A DNA stretch of 64,000 nt from Ephydatia muelleri (taxonomy: Eukaryota; Porifera; Demospongiae; Spongillida; Spongillidae). Numbering within the stretch: position 1 is the first letter of the stretch; every line of letters starts with the position of its first letter. A program made the position numbers and the translations under genes. Where the stretch lies: contig JABACO010000015.1 of assembly GCA_013339895.1 (NCBI GenBank), forward strand, positions 4,707,533 to 4,771,532, read 5' to 3'. Positions 25,201-37,200 of the stretch are shown piece by piece. The notes beneath the pieces were generated by a model. It had not been told where the DNA came from. It did not search any database and saw only the letters and a program-made list of their open reading frames with translations.

Positions 25201-28200
25201 ATAACTGTATACCACACCACACCATTTCTCTATAATATATTTTGATGTTTTATACAACCATGGTGCCGTTACGAAGTCCAAAACCCAAAACCGACACATC
25301 TTCAGGTAGGAGCATTCAAATCACGAGTGTACATAGAGGGGTCATGTCACTATTGATTTGTTCAGTTCGTTAATTTTTATCCTATCCATTACAAAGATAT
25401 TGTTCTGTGAAGTTAATATACATTTTCTCGCTCGATTTGTGCCAATAATTTCCCTATACATTGAATTGGATGTGGTTTGCCAAAATGTTTGGTGCGTAAC
25501 AACCGAGGAAACGTACATTAACTTCGCACAACAATGCCTCCATAATGGATAGGATAAAAGTTAACAAACAGAACAAATCAATAGCAACAGGACCTCTCTA
25601 CATACTCAGAATTTGAAGTGATTTGAACGTTCCTACCTGAAGATGTGGTGGTTTTAACCACAGACTTTGTAACGTCCGCACAGTGCTTGTGCAACCAACA
25701 TATATTTGTAGAAAAAAAAGGTGTGGTATAAAAATAGGGCGACAGTAGTGTATACCTTGCGGAAAGAATGGTGATTAGAATAGCAGGCTATTTATATATA
25801 TATAAATCCATAAAGGTCAAAATGTCGTAGAGCGTTCAAATTAGCTTACGGTTACCAAAAAAGCATGCTTTGTCATTCAATTATTATAACATGCACAACC
25901 GAGGGCAAATAAGTATCATTCCGTGCAAAATAAAAACTTTCGAAATTTAAATTTAATTATTATTTTTTACAAATTCAGAATATGAAGCATACAGTAATTT
26001 AAACAATTTGATAATCAAATACCTAAAATCAAATATTTGGCTATTAATAAACATAACCATTCCATGTAGTTAATTAATGATAGAAAAGGCTCCAAACAAC
26101 AGTTACAATAGTGTAATTATTACCCTAAACGAGAAGGAAATTTAACCTTTTTATATATAGCCCTGCTATTGACCTCTGTTTTTTACTACTAAAAGATAGA
26201 CTGTGACTCTTTCATTTTGTATTCCAGTTTAGTATTCAACAAAGATCAATCCAGCTCAGATTAATTCAAAATGGACGATTTTGAGCCAATATACTTCCTC
26301 CTCACAAATAAACAAACCCTTTCCCCTTTGTTACCTTAATTGCCTTTGCATGCTATGGATTGGGTACATTACTATGTGTTCTTACCATTTGTACAGTACA
26401 GATGTTAAGATTGACTTGATTCGTAGCAAACCTTATTGATTTTTGCCACTTGCCATCAATGATTTCACTGTTTATACAAACCTAATTGATATCCAAGTTT
26501 GGGACCCTAAGCTCTTACAAACAGTGAATGTCATTAGATGGCAAGCGACAAAAATCGATAAGGTTTGCTACGAAAACTAACAGTTTCTACAATTTCCAGG
26601 TGAATTAGTTATTTTTGCTGATGTGTGAATGTGCTAATGTGCTGATGTGCAAACCACTACTGTATGTATTTAATTTAATTTATTAATTATTTTATGATTG
26701 CTATTTTCCGCCACAACAAACTCAGAGATAATTTGGCTGAGTCATTTCATCGTGCACATCTGTCAGTCCAGGTGGAAGTAGGCTCGGGGTTTAGCATAGA
26801 TCTTTCTCAGACAAGGCCAGCATACGTCCTAGTTATGGTTATGGACTGGAATACGAGGTCAGCAGCTTTTGACATCTGTGTTGTCTCACCGTTTAATATA
26901 AATACATTGTCTGCAGCGGCAGCATCAGCAGAGGTGCAGCCTTACAGGCAGCTGAACTAAAAAAGCACACCACCAGTGATACAAAGTGTGCTCAGTTGGG
27001 GTGGGTTTTCATCCTGCTTGTGGTGGAATCATATGGCGCATGGGGCAGGGGAGGCACAGTAGTATTTTAGCATCAAGGCTTGCCATCCATTGTTCAAAGT
27101 CAAAATCTCAAGCCACCTGTGAACTTTATTCAAGACTGAACATTGCATTAGTCAGGGCCAATGCTAGGGCAAATTTGTATAGGTCGTATTAAATATTTAA
27201 AATGTGTTATTTTACTTACAATTGTAATTTTAAATAATTATATATATGTCATATGCTTTAATTCATAATTAGTTTCTGTACACATAGACACACACATTAT
27301 AAATAATAAATAATGAAATTAGATACCCAGCTGAACTGAAGTCTGCTATGTTGGCACTGGGTCCAAATCATAGCAAGGAACGCTCTTGCATTTGACTGGA
27401 CAAGGTTCAAGTTAAGCCTGTGGAGTTGGCCTGAATTGAGAGGTGAAAGGCAAGCTTAGAGAAGATGTTAGAGGCCCATGTCGTGAACGATGGAACTGTG
27501 TAGCGGTACTAAGTCCACCCAAGCTCGTCGCTTGTGTTGTTCTATAGCAGCTGCTGCTGAGCCTGCCGTATGTCCCACATCAGAAAAAATATCAGGCTTT
27601 AGTGGAGACGATACAGAGAGATAAAAGCAGCAGGTCTGCAGTTAATACCCCAGTTGTTGACTAGAATATCTGCATGCTGTGTTTTTTGCTTCATGGCCGA
27701 GGCCATTGCAAGATTCCACTTTGGTTGAATAGAACTCTTTTGAAAAGTTGGTACTCAATGTCGCAAAAATGGTTGTGTCGTGCTATGACATCGCTGCCCG
27801 TTTTGCATGTAAAGGTGTGGTGAACTTCAAGAAGCCTTGGTGGGGCAAAGGGCACACAACTAACCCAGCTCACAAAGCGAAATGTCCAGCCTCCAGGGTT
27901 AATGTTGAGAGGGCTTCGTTGGGAGAAATTAGTGTTGTAGGTGTAGATTGGCTCGAGGAAGTACAGTGAGCTGATGTCCTCAGAGAAGGTGGCACAAATG
28001 GAGCTGATGTACACAACTAAGCAATGGAGGGAGATAGGTCCAAGGCCCAGACCAGGCTCAAGGTGGCTTGTTTCCAAGCAATGCGTTGGCAGACGAGTCA
28101 ATGGCAGTACACTCCGTGAGCATTCTCTAACACAATAATCAAAGGTTGCAAAGGTGGACTGAACCAACCCGAGAGGAGTTGTACGAGCAATGTGTGTGAG

Positions 28201-31200
28201 CACGCAGAAAGCTGCGCACTGGTCGAAGTAAGGTCAGGGCAATCTGGGGGTCCTCTAGTTTCTGCAACTGTTGGTGCAGGTTATTGACAGCTGCAACGCC
28301 TGAGGTTACAAAGCCTATTGAAGAAACAACAATAAGGTTTGGGAACGATGAATGCGCTGTGATAGCATCATGAAAACCAGACGGAGGGTGGTTGCTAAAT
28401 AGCTCACACTTGCCAAGGTTAAGCAAAAGACCATGGTCAATACTATCCCTGGAGCCAGCCAGGACTCCATCAACCAAGTGACACCTCTTGAGCAACAGAG
28501 ACTCCCATGAGTTCTAAATTCCAAGAATTATCGAATGAATAACAAGTGAGAACAGGAGGGGGACCAAGTGGTTCCCCCTGCTGCACTCTTGAGGCATGTA
28601 ACAAGCTGCCCATAGGATGCTAGAGCTTTGTGTGCTGTGGATAACACAAGGACACACAGGGGAAGAGCTCAGGGAAATGAATGTGGCACTGGTTGATTAC
28701 AGCTTTTCTGGACATTGTTGAAAGCATTGCGAAGGTCTACCTTGAGTATGACAAAATCATCATCCTTCCAACGATTATCAGCACAGGCTTGCAACTAATG
28801 GACAATGGTTTAAGTACTGCTTGCACAAGCGACTCCAAATTGGTGAGGCTGAAATTATTCAGCAGCCTTTTGTTTAACCAAGGCACATGGGTGTTTGGAT
28901 TTTAGGGCCTCCCATATACTACTGTTATTTGCAGCAATACCATTGGAGTACAACGTTCTGCAGGCTTTGCCAACAAGGCCATCTTGAGCCAGGGAGATGG
29001 AGTGTGTGATCTGCTTCTTGTAATCAGATGGGGAAAGTTTCCTACCTCCATGGTAAACGTATGTCTCTGTGCTCTGCGCCAGAGCTCAAGTTCCTGATCA
29101 GTCCCAATGTTCACATAGTTTGGCAATTGATGTCTGTGTGTGATGTCTGCCTCCAGGTTTACTTGATGCAAGGACACATTTCGGCAACATAATCTCTGCC
29201 AGCAGAGAGCGGAACCATCATGCAATATGGAAAAAAGACAATTGAGTGAATAAGACCCAACTGCCATCTTTCACTGAGATTTTTTTCACATATTGTCCAC
29301 TGTGAAGCACATTCTATCCAATGCTCGCCAGCCTTTTTGGTGATGATGAGCTCTCTGTACTGTCACTTGAAGCTGATGGAGAATGCGTGAGTGAAGTGTC
29401 CTCTGAGAATGAACTGTGAGGAGAGGCATGTAGTGGCTGTGAGAGTGGAACACTGTGGACAATGCTGTAATTGTTGATGGATAATCACTCCTCGGGGATG
29501 CCAGCAGTATGCATGTGGGTCTTCTACATGGAGGATGGAATGAGTTCATTACAAACATGAACTGGGCACGGAAGAGGGCTTAGTGGTTTCGACATGCCAA
29601 AAAGTGGTTACCACAGATGACGTTTGCTGATGGCTAACTGACTGGTGTCCCTCATGATGCCCTGCGTGAGAGTGTTCGAAACCGGTTGTGTGATTAGACG
29701 GTGGTGATGGTAGTGTGTTAGGATGCTGTGGTAAATTAGAATCTGGAGGTAATGGCAGTGGCGGCTGTGGTGGTGGCAGATGCAGTGGTGGCATTATGAT
29801 AATGGCAGTTGCTGGGATACCATGCTGTATATCACAAGCATCTTGAATAAAATTTAACTTTTGTAAGGTAAAGCCATTCTCATCAATGTGGAGAATTGTC
29901 AACCTGTTGGGTGGACCCATTTCTTGAGCTAGGGTCATTTCACATCAAGTCACTCAAACATGTGCCACTACGTTTCAGAATTGATTCGAACTTCCCAGAT
30001 TTGTTCACTTTTCAAAACTAAAAACCCATAAATTTCGATTTCATAACGTTGTTTACAAACTATATCTTAGTCCATGCTTACAATGATGTACCATGTACTT
30101 GGACAGTGTTTAGGTATAATTATTGTGAAAAATATTAAACCAACACTTCTATTTGGGACGCAAAAAGGGACCTAATGCATACATTATAAAATTTCCAGTA
30201 CGTGCAATAGAAATGTAACCCCTGCATTAAAATGTATGGCTACTTAAAAATTCAGAGGGTTACAACTCCATGACATACTCTGATTCTCAGTGCATAAGAA
30301 ACAATGTATAGTGGACATTTCAGACTTCTAGAATATCAAAAAAAACATGCGTTAGGTCCCCTTTCACAGCCATTTGTATTTTAAAATTTGTTGAGCTTTT
30401 ACTTCAACCAGAAAAAAAGGTTTAAGTTCCTAGGCACCTATACATTTATATGATTATTATGCTTTACATTTGAACAACTGGAATCTGCAATTTTCAAGAT
30501 GGGGGGGACTATGCAGGGAGGGGGGGGGGGGGGGGGGGGGTCTGAGATATGAAGTAAAATGTTGACAAGATGTAACCTTGATCAAATCTCACTGCCATAT
30601 TTGGGCATTATTGGTTTAATTTGAATGAATGAAATGAATTTGCACCCTAAGGCATACAGATGGAAATCCATCACTCCTAGCCATGTGTAAACTACTGCCA
30701 AATATGTTAGTTTTGATCAAGGTTCACATTTTACTCCATATCTCAGAAATCCGCAGAGTCCCCTTCTTGGAAATTGCAGATTCTAGTTGTTCATATGTAG
30801 AGCATAGTTATCATATAAACAAAATTGTAGATTCAAGTCAACTTGAATCTACAATTTCGTTTATATGATATATGATAATTATGCTTATGCTCTACATACG
30901 TACAACTGTACATATGTAGAGCATAAGCATGATTATCATATAAACTTATTGGCAGGAACCTAAGGAACTTTCTTTTTGGTTTAGATGAAAGTTCTACAAG
31001 TTATGAATACATAAATATACATTTCTAAGTCGTTAATAACAGGGATCCCAAAATTGATGTTTGTACATCAAAATGTGGCATCATCGATGTGGTGGGGTTT
31101 TGAACAACATTGGAATATATCATGCAAAACGTTGATCCAACTGACGTGACTTTACCCATTCTAATCAAAAAGTACTGTCTATTTAGAGCTGGACTGGTAC

Positions 31201-34200
31201 AATTACAATGGTAATGTGTCTCCTGCTAACAATTCACTTAACATTTGCCAATACATGCTAAAGCATGATTGATATTACATAGTTCCTAGCCACATGAAAC
31301 GTTGTAGTACTATAATCGAAGCAAAAATTGAAATCAACACATCTTAATTATTATTGTTAGGTTTCCACTTCAATCTAGTAAGGAAAGGCCACGAATGAAT
31401 ACAAATAAGTATAGCCTACACTTATGTATTACTTCTGAGGGCATTTCCATGAAAATTGGTGTAACAGTTATCTAGTTCCCAACTCACATTGTCACTTCTG
31501 GAGTTATGCGATTGAGCCAACTCTAGCTGTCTTTCAACATATGCTGTCCGCTGCAATTGAAAATAACAAAATTAATAGTGACTTCATATTGAATAGTCAA
31601 TTGAACAGTGATAATTCACTGTAAACTCAAGGTCGTTATACATACAAAAACCACATGACAAAACTTATCCTATTGGTCAATATTAGCACATGCGTGTAAT
31701 GACCACAGGCCTCCTCTGCACTTCAAGCAATACCCACATGTAAGTATAAATTGACAATGTGTGTTTAGAGCTTTATCTTGAATTACTAATCTAAATGTAC
31801 CATTACTAATATGCATCTCAGTGCCAATGAAACACTTTTCAAAGAGCGGTGTGAGGGGCACCAATAAATAGGGCACAAATTAAAGGCATGTAAAAGTTTA
31901 TACATGTACATACACCTGCATGGTATGATGTACACTGTACATTGCGATATTGCATATAGTTCTGTTCCCTTTTGGAAATTAAATAAGCCTGTGCGCTTCT
32001 GGAATCCCTTCTGGAAAATCAATGCATAATTGTCATGAGTATCCATCTGAAGATTACACTGTACATTATGGAAATTGAAAAAACTGCCAGTCTCAGTGGT
32101 ACTTTAAGAAATCTGTACTGTTGCTGATTTTGGAAGTCCACCATTCCAATTGTTGCTTTTACTACAAGACTAACTCTAACTAACAGACAAGGACACTTTT
32201 CATTCACAGACGCGGATCGAGAGTACCCTTAGCCTCTCCAGAATGACATATATGGCTCATCCATGTGCATAATCTTTGGAGGGCCAATATATTCCCCCCC
32301 CCCCCCCCACACACATGATTGTTTTAACTCCATAAGGTACATGGTGACACTGCCCTTCACGAAGTTGAATATGAAATATTTAGGAACAATACAGTCTTTT
32401 TAAAAGCACATCGTCACGAAATTTGACACTTATGAATTTATGCATAGCATCCAATTCACATCATATCTTCCGAACGGTAAATGCTATGGACTTCCTATTT
32501 TAATGTTTAATACCACACATTTCTCTGTGTGAAATATATTTCAGTGTTTTGAGCCAACAAAATGTAGTCTGATATTCCACAGAGTTTAAAATCCCCACAT
32601 CTTCAGGTGGGAGTGTTCAAATCGCTTCAAATTTGGTGTGTACATAGAGAGGTCCTATGGCTATTGATTTATTCTGTTGTTACTTTTTACTTTATCCATT
32701 ACAGAGATACAGCTGTGCAAAGTAATTGCACATTTTTCCGCTACATGTCTCCTACAATGTACATTGAATTGAAAGCGGTTTTCCAAAATTTGTGTGGTAT
32801 GAAAGCATGGAAGTCCATAGCATTTTCTCATTCGGAAAATGTGAATTGGATGCTATATATAAATTCATAAGGGTCAAACAAAATCTCGTGGATGCAAAAA
32901 GTAGGCTATGGCGAAATGAATGAACACGATCTAAACTGAGTGAATAAAAAAAACTAGGTTCTAAATTTGATAGAAACCTTCCCAAGTGCCATATTTTTCT
33001 TTACATTTGCTGCTGTAGTCAAAATTAAGCAGGCATTGATTTATAAAGAATATTCATGATTTAGAAATCATAGGGGCTAGCTATACTCCAGATGTAACAG
33101 CCAAGGACTCACAGCTTCAGAATTAAATAACATTGCAGACTGTCTCTCAAATGTATATATTTTAGGTGTACCTGGTTGGCTCTCTCTAAATCAGTCATCA
33201 GAATTTCAACTTCTGAGGCCCTACAAAAGAAGTGCACCAAACACACTACATAAATATTGCACACACTATCTTTAAAATACACCAATTCATGTGACAATTT
33301 TATTATGACAGCAATAGCATAGTCTATCTATAGTTGGTGAAATATGTGACTAGTTTGGGTCATAAAATAATTGGACTTTAATGATTCCATCACTTTCAAC
33401 AAGCATCAACATACATTTATGTATTTGTTCCTAACTTCTGATCAAGCTCAAAGTGATAAAGGCAGCATCGCTATAAGTAATCACTATATTAACAATGCCT
33501 TTCAACAACAATGTAATATATACAACTACTAGAGCCTACAACTATTACAGCCTTTCTCTGATAGACATCAATTTACATAATCAAACCTGAAACCTAAATT
33601 GAGTAGACATAATTGGTAAGCCATCATTAGCCTACATTAACAGGGTGTCCTACTATGAAAGAAAATGTGATAACAATCACCACAAGTAGTTTGTTCAGCA
33701 GTTATGTATAATTAAATATATGAACTGATTGTTAATTAAAAAGCACCACTAGCATTGTCCTATTTGCAGAGAGTCTCCGTTCTATCAAAACAACATTTTC
33801 AAACACTGCGTGATGCCATTTGTAAGTATTTTTTCTGGCACTGTTCCGAGGTAGTATCTCAAATGATGAGGAAGAAATCTTGTTTCTCCGAGCACACCTA
33901 GCAGGTCTATGTATGAGAGATCTGACTAAAAAAGTTACTACTGTATACCATTCTTCAATGCTGGGCACACAAGCGATGCAAGAATCTGTTAAAAGTCTTA
34001 CTGAATTCAACGTTTCAGAACATCTCAACAGATCGAAAGAAACAGACTCAAAATCTCGTCACGCTCAAAAAGACATAGATCTGGCTATGCTTAATACCCA
34101 AATGACATCGTGCATTTAAGGAGAGCAACACGTGATACATCATCTTGGCTGACATTAACTCCACTCTAAAGATACCATTTTGACTTGTCTCCAAATGAAT

Positions 34201-37200
34201 TTATGACGCAGTACGCTATCTGAAACATCCTGCTGACCTGTCACCATGCTGTGATAGGTGGCTGCAGATGTTATTCGCACTGCAGCACCGGATGGACTGT
34301 AAAAAGGGCAGCCTAATGACACAATGAAGTGAGGGACAGCTTGGGAGACATGTCATCAGAGGTGTTGCCATCTGTGATAAAGAAACCAAAGTGCGGCAGA
34401 AACCTCATCAAATGATGTTAGTTTAAGGTTTGACCTAGGAGTGAAAGGGATGTGTTTAACACATAAAGAGGTGTTGATTGACATTTGTATCATTGATACT
34501 GACACTCTACTTCAGAGACAGTCCTTGAAAGTGCAGCAATAGAGAAAAAAGGCTTCATCAGAGAGCAGTTGAAGATTGTTGTGGTCATTTTACACCCTTT
34601 GTAGTTTCCTACACAGAGGCACACCATTTTATCAACCGTACAGCTGCTAGCGTTTAGATCAAATGGAAGAAGCCTTACTCTGTAACAGTTGGAACCAGAA
34701 TATCATTTGCAATCTTGAGATCTGCAAAACAGTGTTTGGGAGGCTCTAGAGTGATATAGCAAAGTGGTGTAGGGGTTGATGATGGAGCAGCAATCCCTGC
34801 TCACTAGCAACACACCAACATGATGTATTTGTAATACTGAGTCACTGTGTTATACTCAATTCTACAGCAGAAATTAAATACAAATGTAAATATTCCAAAC
34901 TACTTATAATAAAGTACCCGACCACCAAACCTTTGGTCACTAATAACACTGCAATAAAAATTACATCATTTGTGGAACATTGAAGCTTTGACTATTTCAC
35001 TGAAGTGTTAATAGTAATTAATTCAATAACTGTTCACTCAATCATGAATTGTTTAAATTTATAGACTGCACGAAATTTAATAAACTTAAATAGCGAGGTA
35101 AATTGAGTATTAATTATTTAACTTTTGATTTTAGTTAATAGGAAGAGCACAGAAGAGGCTGGCTGAGAAGTGGGGAAACGATAGCGCATGGGTAGGGGTA
35201 GTGTGTATGTATTAATATAATTTATAGCTATATAGATAGGACTCTAGCTCTGTGCTTGTATTGTATTGTGACAGTGTAATTAATTTTATTATTGGTTAAG
35301 CTTTGCTGCCATCATATTGATGTAGATGGATACGCTAGAATGAGGCGGAAAAATTCATAAATGTGATGGGTGTTCACAAATGAATGCAAAACTTTTAAAC
35401 TGTTATTACTCCATATTAAAATGTATTAAACGATTTCACTGCTTTCTATTTATTAGGCAATAATAGTGACAAAAATAAAATAAAGTTACAACGAAAATAA
35501 AGAAATTAACAGTACATTATCCTGATAATTAGACATTTTTGAGTATACCAATCAATTCTACTACAATTATTAAACCTATTTTTAAAACCAACTAATCAAA
35601 CTTCAAAACACTCCAAAAAATCACAAATTCTGAATCTTAATAACTTACTATTGAGGTAGGGTTACCAGTTCTCTTGTTCAACTTATAGTTTATAACCATT
35701 AAATGATCTTGAATATTTGGTCCCAATTTCAATTGATTTTAGAGGGTGTTGATTTAGTTACCTAACCGTTACAATCAACATTTCATGCATGAGCTATATG
35801 TCTGCTAGCTAACTGGTTTTAATACTACTGAGTCCTAGTTCTTTAAAAGCATTGCAGTCATTTCCAAACATGCAGTATAAGTAAAATGTCTGCACCCCAC
35901 ATATTTGAACAACGGTTATTGTTTATAATTCGAGATCAAGTTACCTGGCTGCTGCTTCTTCATCAAACTTATTCTTTAGCTCAAACAGTTCCAACTGGGT
36001 TGATTGAAGTGCTAATCAATGCAATTATACATGTAAATATTGCCCCATAACTTGCACATCTTGTGCATAATTAACTGCCAAACCTGCATCAAGAGATGAC
36101 ACTTTACTGTCAGCAAGTGCAAGTCGTTTCAGTGATTCAGCAACTGTAAGTTCCACTTTTCTGCAAAAAATGTATAAGTAGAGACTTCTGTCAACATCAC
36201 AGCATATAAGACAAAACACGTCTACGCTACAATCAAGTGCTCTGCTAGAAGCGAGCGTGACGGCTGGTTCGGCAGCCCAGTTAGCTGAGAACAGAAAACA
36301 TAACAACAGCGACAAAAAGTGTGACGAATTGGGGTGGGCCTGCATCCCTCTTGTGGTTGAGACCTATGGGTGTTGGGGAGCTGAAGCAGTGGCAGCATTA
36401 TCAAAGCTTGCAGGACGTCTCTCCGTCAGGAATAATGAACAAAAGTCCAAGACCATTTTTAGCCTGTACAGCCGCCTAGGGTTGACATTAGTAAGGGCGA
36501 ACTGTAGAGCTATCCTATCTAGGTTAACTTGACTGTTATAGGACTTATTTTAGTGTATATAATAATAATAATAATGTGCATTCTTTTGTGTATTCCCTGT
36601 AATGTTATTCAAAATACAAATAAGAGAAATTATAATTCATTCATAACGATATACAAATACCTCTCTTTTTCTTTAAATGCTTGTTGCAATTCAGCTTCTT
36701 TTTCAGATAAGCTGACCTATACAAGATACATAGGATAAATACATGTGATGATTAGCAATATACACTTACTGTTATACTCTGCTGCATTTTTTCTTCCAAA
36801 TCTTTTACCTGCTCTCGAAGACGGACGATAGTCACCTCTAGAACATTCATTGTATAACAAAAAGCAAAACAAAATTATGAACATCTGTTCCCATACAAAT
36901 GTACTCACCCTGATTCTTAACATGGGCAAACTCTGAATTGTACTCATTTAGTGTTTCACGCAGCTGCTTGTTCTCTATCTCTAAGTCTTGGGCAGTCATA
37001 AGTTTCTGTTGGCACTGAATGGCTTGCTCAAAAAGAGGCACAGGATCTATGCAAGCACATGCATAGGGAGAGATAATAATACTAAAGCTGACAAGTGTTG
37101 CATCCCATATCACAATCGCATGCTTCAAGTACAAACCTAAACAATCAGTTGATATCAGACCTTTATCTCAAACAAATTGGTAGCAGCAGAGCAATTTTGA

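Noticed and set aside
29286-29558. His/Ser-rich minus-strand frame as a host gene
   Set aside because: No domain and directly next to a degenerate RT copy; kept only as a low-confidence frame.
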